A stretch of 64,000 nt of DNA from Pleurocapsales cyanobacterium LEGE 10410 (GTDB taxonomy: Bacteria; Cyanobacteriota; Cyanobacteriia; Cyanobacteriales; Xenococcaceae): contig JADEXJ010000002.1 in NCBI GenBank assembly GCA_015207195.1, positions 46,369 to 110,368 on the forward strand, given 5' to 3'. Under the pieces are notes generated by a model. That model had not been told where the DNA came from. It saw nothing but the letters and a program-made list of their open reading frames with translations, and made no database searches. Made by a program: the position numbers and the translations under genes. Of the stretch, positions 52,911-63,808 are shown one piece after another (position 1 is the first letter of the stretch; each line of letters opens with the position of its first letter).

Positions 52911-54065
52911 ATGATGCAGGATGAAAAAGTTCCTCTATGGCGAGACAGTCGAGTAATTAAGATTGTCGGACAGGCTGTAGTTTTGGCGATGGTAATTGCT
53001 GCGATCGCCTTTTTGGGCAACAATTTAGTTAATAATTTTCAACGGCTAAATCTAACTTTCGGCTTCAATTTTTTAGATCGCTCGACCTCTTTTGGCATCT
53101 CCAACCCCCCAATTGAGTTTAGTCCTACCGATCCCTACATTCGCGCCCTGTTAATTGGATTATTAAATTCGCTGCGAGTGATGTTTTTCGGCATTATTAT
53201 CGCAACCATTTTAGGAATTACCGTTGGCATTAGCAGGTTATCGGACAATTGGCTGGTACGTAATTTGGCATTTGCCTATGTGGAAATTTTGCGTAACACG
53301 CCGTTATTGTTGCAGCTATTTTTTTGGTATTTTGCGGTTTTTCTCCAGCTACCTAGGATAGACCGCCCTTTAGTTGTAGGCAATCTGTTGTTTTTAACCA
53401 ATCGGGGTTTAGACGTGCCTTGGTTTATCACCAGTGGGCAAACTTGGCTGACATTGGGCTGTATTGTTGGCTGTATCCTATTGGGAATACTTGCCTGGAA
53501 CAAGCGGATTAAGGCTGTCGAACAGGGGCAGAATCCTCAACTTTGGGTGTGGTTGCTTGCGGGCAGCGCGATCGCCACTATCCTGCTCTTCATATTTGGG
53601 ATTGACTGGGCTGTACCTCAGTTGCAAAATAATTCGATTACGGGAGGGTTAAACCTATCACCAGAATTTGCCACCCTGCTAGTTGGCTTGGGTATTTACA
53701 CCGCAGCCTTTATTGCCGAGGTGGTGCGAGCGGGTATTCAATCAGTAAGTCAAGGACAGTGGGAGGCTGCTAAAGCATTGGGCTTAAACTCATCGACGAT
53801 GATGCAGCTAGTGATTTTTCCCCAGGCGTTACGGGTAATGATCCCCCCTCTAACCAGCGAGTTTTTAAACTTAGCCAAAAATTCCAGTTTGGCGATCGCC
53901 ATTGGCTACAGCGATATTTATGCGATCGGCAATACGATTTCTAATCAGACAGGTAAGGCGGTGGAAGTGTTGCTAATTATTATGCTTACCTACTTAACGA
54001 TCAACCTGATTATCTCCTTGGTGATGAATCGCTTTAATAGTTTGGTGCAGTTAAAGGAAAGATAA
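52911..54065 (+). CDS. natG: Amino acid ABC transporter permease (NatG/AapQ-like)
   Basis: A 384-residue inner-membrane permease. After an N-terminal helix and a periplasmic loop (FNFLDRSTSFGISN) come the family blocks LLNSLRVMFFGIIIATILG, AYVEILRNTPLLLQLFFWYF and the EAA loop AAKALGLNSSTMMQLVIFPQALRVMIPP (in part). The insert around residues 155-235 is typical of AapQ/BztB. In the complete system a second permease (NatH/AapM) and an ATPase follow; here the next gene is a beta-lactamase, so those subunits must be encoded elsewhere. Cyanobacteria are known to share one ATPase (BgtA) between Nat systems. Confidence 0.87.
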   Translation: MMQDEKVPLWRDSRVIKIVGQAVVLAMVIAAIAFLGNNLVNNFQRLNLTFGFNFLDRSTSFGISNPPIEFSPTDPYIRALLIGLLNSLRVMFFGIIIATILGITVGISRLSDNWLVRNLAFAYVEILRNTPLLLQLFFWYFAVFLQLPRIDRPLVVGNLLFLTNRGLDVPWFITSGQTWLTLGCIVGCILLGILAWNKRIKAVEQGQNPQLWVWLLAGSAIATILLFIFGIDWAVPQLQNNSITGGLNLSPEFATLLVGLGIYTAAFIAEVVRAGIQSVSQGQWEAAKALGLNSSTMMQLVIFPQALRVMIPPLTSEFLNLAKNSSLAIAIGYSDIYAIGNTISNQTGKAVEVLLIIMLTYLTINLIISLVMNRFNSLVQLKER

Positions 54066-54326
54066 TCTAGTGTTACAGAATTATTCATACAGCCTGTCTT
54101 CTTATAAAATAGTCTAATTGAGATTTAAGCAGCGCAAAAACGGTTTGATGAAGCTCAAAACAACTGCTTTATAACTAGTATCTGGGATTATCTATAAATT
54201 TAGATACGGAAATTTGTTAAATTACGAGTAGCGATCGCTTGTGTCCCAACCTAAATTGAATTCAACTTCCGCAATCAACGAGTAGATAAACTATAATCTC
54301 AATTGGCGTGAAAGATCGTAAGAATC

Positions 54327-55142
54327 ATGAATAAACTACTCGCTTGGCTATTGCTGTTAGTTTTAACAATAGCTGGTAGTGGATTGATTCAAGAACATCG
54401 GGTTGACTCGCAAACTGAAACAACAATAGAGCAAGCAGTTAATTTTCAGCAGCATTTTGATGATTTGGGTATAAATGGTTCGATTGTCATTTACGATCTC
54501 GCTCGAGATAGTTATTATCAACATAATCCCAGTCGCAACAACACTGCCTTTCTCCCCGCTTCAACCTACAAAATTCCCAATTCTTTGATTGCTTTAGAAA
54601 CTAGGGTAATTAAAGATGATGTTGCTATTCTTACTTGGGATGGAATTGAAAGAGATTTAGAGCAATGGAATCAAGATTTGAACCTCCGCCTAGCTTTTAA
54701 ATATTCAGCCGTTTGGTTTTATCAAGTTCTTGCTCGCAGAATTAGTCATCAAAGGATGCAGAATTTTGTCGATCGCATTCAATATGGCAATCAAAACATC
54801 GGTGCAACAGAAAATCTCGATAATTTTTGGCTCTCAGGAGAGTTAAGAATTACACCTCAAGAACAAATTGCCTTTTTACGCCGTCTTTATCAAAATGATT
54901 TGCCTTTTTCTCAGAGAAATCTAGATCTAGTCAAAGATATTGCGATCGCCGAACAAACACCCGATTATGTGCTGCGGGGAAAAACAGGAGCAACATCGGA
55001 AATAGGCTGGTATGTAGGTTACTTAGAACAAAATGACAACGTTTATTTTTTTGCTACCAATATCGATCTCGGTGCGGAACAAGATTTAGCAGCACGGTTG
55101 AAAGTGACGAGACTGTGTTTACAAGATTTGGGACTGCTTTGA
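54327..55142 (+). CDS. Class D (OXA-like) beta-lactamase family protein
   Basis: A 271-residue exported serine hydrolase. After a signal peptide (1-18) come the class D motifs: S79-T-Y-K82 (nucleophile and the carbamylated Lys), S127-A-V129, Y153-G-N155, a conserved Trp at 168 (FWLSGEL) and K219-T-G221 (RGKTGATSEIGWYVGY). All the catalytic residues are intact, so hydrolysis of beta-lactams is plausible. The gene sits among ordinary chromosomal genes with matching composition and no mobile element, so it looks intrinsic. An ancestral role in peptidoglycan metabolism cannot be excluded. Confidence 0.88.
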   Translation: MNKLLAWLLLLVLTIAGSGLIQEHRVDSQTETTIEQAVNFQQHFDDLGINGSIVIYDLARDSYYQHNPSRNNTAFLPASTYKIPNSLIALETRVIKDDVAILTWDGIERDLEQWNQDLNLRLAFKYSAVWFYQVLARRISHQRMQNFVDRIQYGNQNIGATENLDNFWLSGELRITPQEQIAFLRRLYQNDLPFSQRNLDLVKDIAIAEQTPDYVLRGKTGATSEIGWYVGYLEQNDNVYFFATNIDLGAEQDLAARLKVTRLCLQDLGLL

Positions 55143-55272
55143 TTGCTCAAGGCGATCGTGTAGCACTTTTAGAATCGCTAGCTATATTTTATTAAACCGA
55201 CAATTGCTCTTTTACCCAGCTACGAAAATAAACAATAAATCCTCAGAAGAAATGCGGGGACAAGTAGAATTT

Positions 55273-56496
55273 TTAAGTAACTGGGTCTAAATTACTTAAT
55301 CTTAATTGCCAACACTGTGAAGCGATCGCCCAATCTTCTTCGGTATGAACAACCAAAACTCTGACTTGAGAATCTGAAGTAGCGATATCTTCATTAGTAG
55401 GGCGAGCATTATTTTTGTCGCGATCTAGTTGCAAACCTAAAAAAGCAAACTTCTCACAAGTTTTCTCTCTAACTGTAACGGCATTCTCTCCAACACCTGC
55501 GGTAAAAACTAAAGCGTCCAAACCTCCTAATGATGCCATCATTGCCCCAATGCTACTACTGAGACGATGGATATAAATATCAAAAGCCAACTGCGCTCGT
55601 TCTTTACCTTCGGCACTAGCAGCTAAAATCGTCCTCATGTCGGCAGATATGCCAGAAACTCCTAATAAACCCGATTGTTTATTAAATAATCGATTCAACT
55701 CATCCCGATTTAAATCGTATTCTCGCATGAGATACAGTAAAATCTGAGGATCGATCGAACCGCAGCGCGTACCCATCATTAAGCCTTCCAGGGGAGAAAA
55801 GCCCATCGTAGTATCGATACAGATGCCATCTTTAATTGCTGCCAGAGAACAGCCGTTGCCTAAGTGACAGGTAATGATTCTTAGAGAATCTAATGATTTA
55901 TCGAGAATTTGAGCCGTTTTGGTAGCGCAGTATTGATGGCTGGTGCCATGAAAGCCATAACGTTGGATGCCCCGTTCGTACCATTCGTAAGGTAGGGGAT
56001 AAACTTTAGCAGCTGGAGGAATTTGACTGTGAAAGGCAGTGTCGAATACGGCTACCTGTGTCGCGTCGGGCAAGATTTTATCGATCGCATTTATACCCTC
56101 AAGATGGGCGGGGTTGTGGCTGGGTGCGAGAGGAATTAGTTCGGCGATCGCATTTTTAACTTCAGGAGTAATTATAGTAGGCTGGGAATATTTCGCGCCT
56201 CCATGTACCACTCGATGACCGACTAAATATACTTGTTCTAAGCTATCTAAAACCTTGGTTTCACCGCGAACCAGAGTATCGAACATCTTATCTAAGGCAC
56301 TCTCACGGTGAGCTAGCTCAAGCTGTTGTTTAATACCATTGCTTTTAACGGTTAAGCTACCAAAATTAGCAGCCACCGTCCAATCTATATGTGCTTCCCA
56401 TAAGGGTTCGGGTTGCTGTCGGGGTAATTCTGCTTCTAATTGGTAAAGGCAGCTTTTTTGACTACTCGAACCAGCATTGAGAACCAAAATATACAT
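55273..56496 (-). CDS. ackA: Acetate kinase
   Basis: A 407-residue enzyme interconverting acetate plus ATP and acetyl phosphate. LNAGSSSQK (near the N-terminus), GHRVVHGG, VFDTAFH, YGFHGTSHQY and CHLGNGCSLAAI are all present, and the length is near the usual 400. I start at ATG 56496 (MYILVLNAGSSS), which gives the normal N-terminus; the frame extends 16 codons further upstream. A phosphotransacetylase gene is not adjacent. It is last in a minus-strand run behind the NafY-like gene. Confidence 0.92.
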   Translation of the reverse strand: MYILVLNAGSSSQKSCLYQLEAELPRQQPEPLWEAHIDWTVAANFGSLTVKSNGIKQQLELAHRESALDKMFDTLVRGETKVLDSLEQVYLVGHRVVHGGAKYSQPTIITPEVKNAIAELIPLAPSHNPAHLEGINAIDKILPDATQVAVFDTAFHSQIPPAAKVYPLPYEWYERGIQRYGFHGTSHQYCATKTAQILDKSLDSLRIITCHLGNGCSLAAIKDGICIDTTMGFSPLEGLMMGTRCGSIDPQILLYLMREYDLNRDELNRLFNKQSGLLGVSGISADMRTILAASAEGKERAQLAFDIYIHRLSSSIGAMMASLGGLDALVFTAGVGENAVTVREKTCEKFAFLGLQLDRDKNNARPTNEDIATSDSQVRVLVVHTEEDWAIASQCWQLRLSNLDPVT

Positions 56497-56710
56497 ACAC
56501 TCTCGCTCAATTAAATCATCGCCAAGCTTATTGTAGAAAATCAACTTCGATCAAAATGTGATGAGTTTGTCCTTTCTCTTTGGTTATCTGTCTTTTGTTT
56601 GCCAGAAACAGGAATTAATCTCACGCAAAGACGCAAACAAGTTAAATCTGTGAAATGTGATCGCCACCAGAATTTATCATCTTAACTAAGAAGTAGAACC
56701 ATATTATTCC

Positions 56711-57352
56711 CTAAAAAACAGTAAATTCACTGGCTGCTAAGTAAACATCATTCCAAGAAGGCGAGCGATAATCTCGATTTAAACTGCGATCGACATATCC
56801 TACTATACGGGGCAGTTCTTCACTTCCAATTTCCCCTTGCAAAAACATATTCAATTTAGCTTCCCAGTCTTGAGGGTAGTCCCTAATTATCGGATGTTTG
56901 ATAACTAGCGATTGATATTCTCCTTGGTCGGGGTCGATGATGACATCGAGGCTGAGAATACCTAAAGAACGGACGAAGATCCCAGTAGCTGCGATCGCAA
57001 AATCACCATTAACTCGACTTTGTTTGAGGACGATGACAAAATGACCGCCTTCAGGAATGTTATAAACCAATTCATTTGGCTCTTTGACTGGCTGGACTTC
57101 AACGTTATAGCCTTTAGTCAATCCTGCTTCTAAAGTGATATCTTCATACTCTTGATCGGGATGGGGCAGATAAATTGTAAATTGATGCAAATCCAACCAA
57201 GGATTGTATACTGTCTCGTTAGTTGCTTGCTTCCAATCATTATATTGACGGCGCATCTCCTGTCCTACATAGCTCTCGCTATCGCAGATATTAATCAGAG
57301 ACATATTGAGAACGCATTGCTCGAACTTATTGAAAGATCCTAAAACTTGCAT
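56711..57352 (-). CDS. Unrecognised protein, 213 residues
   Basis: Soluble, acidic, mainly beta with aromatic-rich segments (FTIYLPHPDQEYEDITLEAG; FVIVLKQSRVNGDFAIAATG). No signal peptide or membrane helix; a second Met at residue 17 (57304) is another possible start. It lies 35 bp after the 114-residue gene on the same strand and 214 bp before ackA. I do not recognise a family. The company of a NafY/NifX-like gene suggests a metallocluster or redox context, which is only inference. Confidence 0.6.
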   Translation of the reverse strand: MQVLGSFNKFEQCVLNMSLINICDSESYVGQEMRRQYNDWKQATNETVYNPWLDLHQFTIYLPHPDQEYEDITLEAGLTKGYNVEVQPVKEPNELVYNIPEGGHFVIVLKQSRVNGDFAIAATGIFVRSLGILSLDVIIDPDQGEYQSLVIKHPIIRDYPQDWEAKLNMFLQGEIGSEELPRIVGYVDRSLNRDYRSPSWNDVYLAASEFTVF

Positions 57353-57387
57353 GATGGTTAGTGGTTAGTAGTCAACTGTCCATTGTT

Positions 57388-57732
57388 TTAATCTTCATCC
57401 AAAGCAGGGAAAGACTCTTCGATTTCCCACAAAACGCTTCTGTTGGCAATAAACCAACTGCGGGTTTCTGGTGTTAATTCATCCCAAACCAAGTCAATAG
57501 GAACATGAGGAGATTCGTACTGATATTTTCTACCGAGCGATCGCAAATTATTGGCAACTCTGCTGGGAATACCAAAATCTATCCAGTTAACCCTCACCGT
57601 TCTACTAGCTACACCACCACGGGGGTCGTAAATCAATTGAGCGACACGAATTAGATCGGCAAAATTTGTAGGTTTTAACCCCGTTATCTGCTGGATTTCT
57701 GCGATACGTTGTTTATTCTGTTTGATGTTCAT
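57388..57732 (-). CDS. Unrecognised protein, 114 residues
   Basis: A small soluble protein with a helical first half (KQRIAEIQQITGLKPTNFAD) and VNWIDFGIPSRVANNLRSLG followed by LVWDELTPETRSWFIANRS. The acidic C-terminus ends ALDED. The combination of W, D and E residues is not one I can match to a family. It lies 82 bp after the NafY-like gene, the gap filled by TTTTGTC-type heptamers, and 35 bp before the next gene. All three are probably one transcript. Confidence 0.6.
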   Translation of the reverse strand: MNIKQNKQRIAEIQQITGLKPTNFADLIRVAQLIYDPRGGVASRTVRVNWIDFGIPSRVANNLRSLGRKYQYESPHVPIDLVWDELTPETRSWFIANRSVLWEIEESFPALDED

Positions 57733-57740
57733 AACTTTCT

Positions 57741-57788
57741 ATTGTCCTTTGTCTTTTGTCCCTCGTCCTTCGTCTTTTGTCTTTTGTG
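57741..57788 (+). repeat. 7-bp tandem repeat (TCTTTTG/TCCTTTG units)
   Basis: Six to seven heptamers (TCCTTTG, TCTTTTG, TCCCTCG, TCCTTCG) occupy the gap between the NafY-like gene and its downstream neighbour. The same family recurs at 58554-58596. Confidence 0.85.
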
Positions 57789-57814
57789 TAAAACAGACAA
57801 CTAATGACTAATAA

Positions 57815-58546
57815 CTAGCTAACAGCCTTATAATTTTTCACTCGATTGTTTGCACTAACACCCAAGATTTTGGCTAACCACGGGGGTGGAGAAGTGGCGA
57901 TCGCTTGTTGTAAATCTGCTAAAACTTCTCTAATCGCCCCACCCTGTTCTATTTTCATGGGATAGATATAAGCCTGGATGACTTTAGCAGCAGCAGGACC
58001 ACCAATAGAAACCACGTAGAGAACGGGACAGTCTTTAATTAAATTGACGCGAAATCTATTTTTATCTTCAGCAAAATCGGCATCTATAGCGGAGCGTACA
58101 TCAATCAATCTGATTTCCTCTGCCGATAGCTGATAGATTAAGTAGCGATGGCAAGAACCAAAGTGTCCGTCTAATTGCTCTCCCGTGTTGGAAGCCACAG
58201 CAATTCTAATGGAGTTAGGCATGTCCCCCTCTTGATACGGTTCGATGCCTAATTCTTGTTCGCAGTAACCTTTCTCACCCCACAAAATTTGTACTGCTTC
58301 TTTGAAAGCTGCTATATCGCTATTATCGGCATCTTCCCCTTCCCATTCGCTATCAACTTCGTAAATATTGCCAAAGGATCTTTTTAACTGAGTAACTGTA
58401 AGTTTATTAAGGGATTCTTCGGTTAGATCGTCGTCGAGATTGGTTTGCAAAGCCTCAATTAAATCTCTCACTGAGACATCGGGTAATACTTTCGACGCTA
58501 AAGCAATTCTCAGGGCGACTTCGTTGGAAATAGGTTGGGTTGGCAT
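57815..58546 (-). CDS. NafY/NifX-like protein (FeMo-cofactor-binding family)
   Basis: A 243-residue two-domain protein. The N-terminal helical part (1-80; ISNEVALRIALASKVLPDVSV, LTEESLNKLTVTQLK) resembles the N-domain of nitrogenase accessory factor NafY. The C-terminal domain (about 110-225; IRIAVASNTGEQLDGHFGSCHRYLIYQ and LYVVSIGGPAAAKVIQ) is the NifX/NifB-type RNase H-like fold that binds FeMo-cofactor or its precursors; the His in DGHFG is the usual ligand region. I start at ATG 58546 because the longer frame reads repeat DNA. No nif structural gene is in the window, so a role in nitrogenase maturation is possible, not shown. Confidence 0.75.
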   Translation of the reverse strand: MPTQPISNEVALRIALASKVLPDVSVRDLIEALQTNLDDDLTEESLNKLTVTQLKRSFGNIYEVDSEWEGEDADNSDIAAFKEAVQILWGEKGYCEQELGIEPYQEGDMPNSIRIAVASNTGEQLDGHFGSCHRYLIYQLSAEEIRLIDVRSAIDADFAEDKNRFRVNLIKDCPVLYVVSIGGPAAAKVIQAYIYPMKIEQGGAIREVLADLQQAIATSPPPWLAKILGVSANNRVKNYKAVS

Positions 58547-58553
58547 GATTTTT

Positions 58554-58596
58554 TGTCCTTTGTTGTTTGTCCTTCGTCTTTCGTCCTTTGTCATTT
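58554..58596 (+). repeat. 7-bp tandem repeat (TCCTTTG/TCCTTCG units)
   Basis: Heptamers like those at 57741 precede the NafY-like gene. Read on the minus strand they give a false Lys/Arg/Asn-rich N-terminal extension. Confidence 0.85.
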
Positions 58597-59209
58597 GTAG
58601 TCAACGACCCATACCGATGACCGAAGACCAGTGACTAATAGCTAACTTATATCAGACTGCCCAAACAATAGGGATTCTAGATGTTTGCATTAATATAATT
58701 AAGCACGTACTCGAAATCCTTAGCCTTATGTTAAAAAGTCCTAGAAGATTTTGTCTGGATCGAGATACGGGTATTTTTTCGTGTTAGCACGGGTATATTT
58801 GAGTAGGTATTTAAATAGTCTTAGTGCGATCGCACCTCAAATATAGACAGATCGAGAGCTAACGAAAGTACTTCACTACGAACAGTAATCTTTTAGATGA
58901 CATTATGAGATCGGCAACGCCAGATTCTTGAATTCTTAAGTTTCTTGAATTGTTTGGGTAACTGATTGTGATATTTTTCTTAAAAAATCCGCTCCTTGAG
59001 ACTCTATCGATAAAATTACATAAGTAGGGTTTGCTGAAAATAACCAGAGCAATCTTTATTAGCACAGTTATCAAATCAATTTTTTGACCGCGGAAGGCGG
59101 TCAACGCAGGCGACGCGTAGCTAGTCCTTTAGGGCACCGTCGTTCTACGGCAGTGTAACGTTGACTTATTTATCTTTGCCAAATTTATAAATTTAGTTTA
59201 TTAAAAAGT
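58597..59209. other. Long gene-free region upstream of gltB
   Basis: About 610 bp separate divergent operons. The region contains a HIP1-like GCGATCGC (58826-58834), GTA-N8-TAG near misses but no exact NtcA site, and at 59111-59135 the reverse copy of the CCCTAAAGGACTAGC repeat. The 110 bp before gltB should hold its promoter; no clear box stands out. Confidence 0.45.
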
Positions 59210-62200
59210 ATGAATCACCATCAACTACCACCCAAACAGGGTCTATACGATCCTCGCTTCGAGCATGATGCCTGCGGTGTGGGTCTGATCGTCCACATGA
59301 ATGGTAAAAAATCTCACGAGCTTGTAGAACAGGCTTTGACGATTTTAGGCAATCTCGAACATCGTGGTGCTTGTGGTGCGGAGACAAATACGGGTGATGG
59401 GGCTGGCATTTTGCTGCAAATACCCCACAAGTTTATGAAGAAGGTAGCTGCACGAGAAAATATTACCCTGCCAGAACCAGGAGAATATGGAGTTGGCACG
59501 ATTTACGCTTCGCCCGATACCGAGTTAAGAGAAAAAGGCAGAGAAATTTTTGCAGCAATCGTCGCCGAAGAAGGACAAAAAGTTTTGGGCTGGCGGGATT
59601 TGCCTACCAATGATGCTACTTTGGGTAATACTGCTAGAGCCAGCGAACCCTTTATGCAGCAAGTGTTTATCCAACGCGCTGCCGATCTAGACGAAATTGC
59701 TTTTGAACGGAAACTGTTTGTGATTCGCAAGCGAACTCATAAAGAAATTCGCAGAGAGATGGGGGACACCTTTTGGTATGAGTCTAGTGTCTCCTGTCGG
59801 ACGATTGTTTATAAGGGAATGTTGATGCCGATGCAGGTAGGGGAATATTATCCCGAACTTCACGATCCCGACTTAGAAAGTGCCTTGGCTTTGGTACATT
59901 CTCGCTTTAGCACCAATACTTTTCCTAGTTGGGAACGTTCCCATCCCTATCGCTACATCGCTCACAACGGGGAAATTAATACGTTACGAGGTAACATTAA
60001 CTGGATGCACGCCCGTCAATCCATGTTTGAGTCGGAACTGTTCGGCGAAGATATGAAGAAGGTGCAAAATTTAATTAATATTGACGGTAGCGACTCTAGT
60101 ATTTTTGATAATACCTTTGAACTGTTGGTCTTGTCAGGGCGATCGCTGCCCCACGCCATGATGATGATGATCCCCGAACCCTGGACGGCTCACGAGTCCA
60201 TGAGCGACGAGCAGAAAGCTTTTTATGAGTATCATTCTTGTTTGATGGAACCTTGGGATGGCCCAGCTTCCATCGCCTTTACTGATGGCACGATGGTAGG
60301 GGCGGTATTGGATCGCAATGGTTTACGTCCTTCTCGTTATTACGTAACTAAAGATGACCTAGTAATTATGGCATCAGAAGCAGGAGTGCTAGAGGTTGCT
60401 CCAGAAAATGTAGCTTTGAAGGGACGTTTAGAACCAGGTAAGATGTTCCTGGTCAATATGGAAGAAGGACGCATCGTTGCCGATGAAGAGATCAAGCAGG
60501 CAATTATTAACGAACATCCCTATCGGGAATGGTTGGATAAGTATTTAGTAGATTTAGCATCCTTACCAGAAGTAACAGCAACCCAGGATTTGACTACTGT
60601 TGGTTCGCAAGATTTAGTTACAACCATCCAAAAACAGATGACCTTTGGTTATACCTTTGAAGAGTTGCGGATACTCTTAAAACCGATGGCTCTCAATGGG
60701 GTAGAAGCAATAGGCTCTATGGGTTCGGATACGCCGTTAGCAGTGCTGTCAGAGCGTCCCAAACTACTTTATGATTATTTCCAACAACTGTTTGCTCAAG
60801 TAACCAATCCTCCTATTGATTCGATTCGAGAAGCAATTGTTACTTCACCTGTCACTACTATTGGTGCAGAACGCAACTTACTTAACCCTCAGCCAGAAAG
60901 TTGTCATCTGATTAAACTTAAAACTCCCATCATTACTAATGAGGAAATAGCTAAACTTAAAAACCTCGACGGGGACTTTAAATCTATTACCCTACCGATT
61001 TTATTTAATCCCCAAGAAGGAGTAAAAGGGTTAGAGGCAGCGATCGCGAATATTTGTAGTGAAGCCGACAGAGCGATCGCTGAAGGAAAAAGCATCATCG
61101 TCTTGAGCGATCGCGGGATTAATAAAGATAAAGCTCCCATTCCCGCATTACTGGCAGTAGCAGGGCTACACCATCACCTAATTCGTCACGGCACTCGGAC
61201 GAGAGTAGGACTGGTTTTAGAATCGGGCGAACCGAGAGAAGTGCATCATTATGCAGTCTTATTGGGTTACGGTTGCGGGGCGATTAATCCCTATCTCGCC
61301 TTCACTACCATCGATGAAATGATTAGTCAGGGCATACTAGCGGATGTAGATTATCCTACTGCTTGTAAGAATTATATTAAGGCGGTAACTAAAGGGACGA
61401 TCAAGATTGCTTCTAAGATCGGTATTTCCACCCTTCAAAGCTATCGCGGAGCGCAAATTTTTGAAGCTATTGGCTTAAATCATTCCGTAATAGACCGCTA
61501 CTTTACCTGGACGGCTTCGAGAATTGAAGGGGCAGATCTAGAAGCGATCGCCAAAGAAACTATTTTACGTCACGCTCATGCATTCCCAGATCGCGAGGTC
61601 AACGGACATACCTTAGATGTGGGGGGCGAGTATCAGTGGCGTAAAGATGGTGAGGCACATTTATTTAGTCCCCAAACCATCCATACTCTGCAACAGGCAG
61701 TCAGAATAGGCGACTACGAACTATTCAAACAATACGCCAATTTAGTTAACGAGCAGAATCAGCAACGCTTTACTCTCAGAGGATTATTAGAGTTTCAAGA
61801 CCGCGAACCAGTCCCCCTAGAGGAAGTCGAACCGATTGAAGCGATTATGAAGCGGTTTAAGACAGGGGCAATGAGTTACGGCTCGATTTCCAAAGAAGCC
61901 CACGAGTCATTGGCGATCGCTATGAATCGCATTGGCGGTAAATCTAACACGGGGGAAGGGGGAGAAGACCCCGAACGCTATACCTGGTCTAACGAACAGG
62001 GAGACTCAAAAAACAGTGCCATCAAGCAAGTAGCATCGGGAAGATTTGGGGTAACAAGTTTATATCTCACTCAGGCTAGAGAGATTCAAATCAAGATGGC
62101 ACAGGGAGCAAAACCAGGAGAAGGAGGACAACTACCAGGTAAAAAAGTCTATCCCTGGATCGCTAAAGTCCGCCACTCCACCCCAGGTGTGGGCTTAATC

Positions 62201-63808
62201 TCTCCCCCACCCCACCACGATATTTACTCCATTGAAGATTTAGCCGAATTGATCCACGATCTGAAAAATGCCAACAGAGAAGCCAGGATTAGCGTTAAAT
62301 TAGTCTCCGAAGTCGGGGTAGGAACGATCGCTGCTGGAGTAGCTAAAGCCCACGCAGATGTAGTCTTAATCTCTGGTTTTGATGGCGGTACGGGAGCATC
62401 TCCCCAAACCTCGATCAAACACGCGGGATTGCCTTGGGAACTAGGATTAGCCGAAACCCATCAAACTTTAGTTTTAAATAACCTTCGCAGTCGGATTGCG
62501 GTCGAAACCGACGGACAAATGAAAACGGGTCGGGATGTTGTTATGGCAACTCTCTTGGGTGCTGAAGAATTTGGCTTTTCCACCGCGCCTCTAGTTACCC
62601 TGGGCTGTATCATGATGCGGGTCTGCCACATGAATACCTGTCCTGCGGGAATTGCCACTCAAAACCCAGAGTTACGGAAAAACTTCATTGGCAACCCCGA
62701 CTACACCGTCAACTTCATGAAGTTCATCGCTCAAGAAGTACGGGAAATTATGGCGAGTTTGGGTTTCCGTACCCTCAATGAAATGGTGGGACGCACCGAT
62801 ATTCTCGAAGCCAAAAAAGCGGTAGAACACTGGAAAGCTAAGGGAATCGATCTTTCTAATATCCTTTACCAGCCTCAAGTAGCCCCCGAAGTCGGTCGCT
62901 ATTGCCAAATTCCCCAAGATCATGGTTTGGCTAAATCCTTAGATATCAAGGTATTACTCGATCTCTGTCAGCCAGCGATCGAAAAAGGCGAAAAGGTCAA
63001 AGCCACCCTACCGATTAAAAATACCAATCGGGTAGTAGGAACAATTTTGGGTAATGAAATCACTAAACGCCATTGGGAAGGCTTGCCAGAAGATACGGTA
63101 CATCTCCATTTCCAAGGTAGTGCGGGACAGAGTTTTGGCGCGTTCGTACCCAAAGGTGTAACCTTAGAATTAGAAGGGGATGCCAACGACTATTTAGGCA
63201 AAGGCTTGAGTGGAGGCAAAATAATCGTCTATCCTCCTCATGGTTCTACCTTTGTGCCAGAAGACAACATTGTTATCGGCAACGTAGCATTCTACGGCGC
63301 AACCAGTGGAGAAGCCTATATCTATGGTGTGGCAGGAGAAAGATTCTGCGTCCGCAACTCTGGCATTAGTGCCGTAGTTGAAGCCATCGGCGATCATGGT
63401 TGCGAATATATGACTGGCGGTAAAGTGGTGATTCTGGGCAAAACTGGACGTAACTTTGCTGCGGGTATGAGTGGCGGAGTAGCTTATATCCTCGACGAAC
63501 AGGGAGATTTTGCCACCCGTTGCAATACGCAAATGGCAGACATCGAACCTCTCGATGAAGAAGACAGAGAAACCGTTTACCAGATGATTCAAAAACACGC
63601 AGATTACACCAACAGTCAGAAAGCTCATAAAGTATTGGCACACTGGCAAGAATTTGCACCCCAATTCGTCAAAGTCATGCCCAGAGACTACAAACGGGTA
63701 TTACAAGCCATCCAGCAGGCGATCGCCGAAGGTTTAAGCGGTGACGATGCTCTCAACGCTGCCTTTGAAGCCAACGCCCGCGATGCTGCCCGAATTGGCG
63801 GAAGTTAA
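59210..63808 (+). CDS. gltB: NAD(P)H-dependent glutamate synthase, large subunit
   Basis: A 1532-residue GOGAT large subunit, which makes glutamate from glutamine and 2-oxoglutarate. A 21-residue propeptide precedes C22 ([10 protein letters not shown]), the catalytic Cys of the glutaminase domain (22 to about 430). The FMN/synthase domain (about 830-1200) has [21 protein letters not shown] and the 3Fe-4S cysteines in [18 protein letters not shown]. The alpha domain of GxxGG-type repeats follows (1270-1480). Between PERY and NSAIKQ it lacks the ferredoxin loop of about 25 residues found in Fd-GOGAT, and gltD follows, so this is the pyridine-nucleotide type. Confidence 0.93.
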   Translation: MNHHQLPPKQGLYDPRFEHDACGVGLIVHMNGKKSHELVEQALTILGNLEHRGACGAETNTGDGAGILLQIPHKFMKKVAARENITLPEPGEYGVGTIYASPDTELREKGREIFAAIVAEEGQKVLGWRDLPTNDATLGNTARASEPFMQQVFIQRAADLDEIAFERKLFVIRKRTHKEIRREMGDTFWYESSVSCRTIVYKGMLMPMQVGEYYPELHDPDLESALALVHSRFSTNTFPSWERSHPYRYIAHNGEINTLRGNINWMHARQSMFESELFGEDMKKVQNLINIDGSDSSIFDNTFELLVLSGRSLPHAMMMMIPEPWTAHESMSDEQKAFYEYHSCLMEPWDGPASIAFTDGTMVGAVLDRNGLRPSRYYVTKDDLVIMASEAGVLEVAPENVALKGRLEPGKMFLVNMEEGRIVADEEIKQAIINEHPYREWLDKYLVDLASLPEVTATQDLTTVGSQDLVTTIQKQMTFGYTFEELRILLKPMALNGVEAIGSMGSDTPLAVLSERPKLLYDYFQQLFAQVTNPPIDSIREAIVTSPVTTIGAERNLLNPQPESCHLIKLKTPIITNEEIAKLKNLDGDFKSITLPILFNPQEGVKGLEAAIANICSEADRAIAEGKSIIVLSDRGINKDKAPIPALLAVAGLHHHLIRHGTRTRVGLVLESGEPREVHHYAVLLGYGCGAINPYLAFTTIDEMISQGILADVDYPTACKNYIKAVTKGTIKIASKIGISTLQSYRGAQIFEAIGLNHSVIDRYFTWTASRIEGADLEAIAKETILRHAHAFPDREVNGHTLDVGGEYQWRKDGEAHLFSPQTIHTLQQAVRIGDYELFKQYANLVNEQNQQRFTLRGLLEFQDREPVPLEEVEPIEAIMKRFKTGAMSYGSISKEAHESLAIAMNRIGGKSNTGEGGEDPERYTWSNEQGDSKNSAIKQVASGRFGVTSLYLTQAREIQIKMAQGAKPGEGGQLPGKKVYPWIAKVRHSTPGVGLISPPPHHDIYSIEDLAELIHDLKNANREARISVKLVSEVGVGTIAAGVAKAHADVVLISGFDGGTGASPQTSIKHAGLPWELGLAETHQTLVLNNLRSRIAVETDGQMKTGRDVVMATLLGAEEFGFSTAPLVTLGCIMMRVCHMNTCPAGIATQNPELRKNFIGNPDYTVNFMKFIAQEVREIMASLGFRTLNEMVGRTDILEAKKAVEHWKAKGIDLSNILYQPQVAPEVGRYCQIPQDHGLAKSLDIKVLLDLCQPAIEKGEKVKATLPIKNTNRVVGTILGNEITKRHWEGLPEDTVHLHFQGSAGQSFGAFVPKGVTLELEGDANDYLGKGLSGGKIIVYPPHGSTFVPEDNIVIGNVAFYGATSGEAYIYGVAGERFCVRNSGISAVVEAIGDHGCEYMTGGKVVILGKTGRNFAAGMSGGVAYILDEQGDFATRCNTQMADIEPLDEEDRETVYQMIQKHADYTNSQKAHKVLAHWQEFAPQFVKVMPRDYKRVLQAIQQAIAEGLSGDDALNAAFEANARDAARIGGS

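Noticed and set aside
58547..58594. 16-residue basic N-terminal extension of the NafY-like protein
   Set aside because: It is encoded by TCCTTTG-type repeats on the other strand; the domain begins directly after the Met at 58546.
63194..63664. 156-codon minus-strand frame inside gltB
   Set aside because: Antisense shadow of a strongly conserved gene; it has no independent support.
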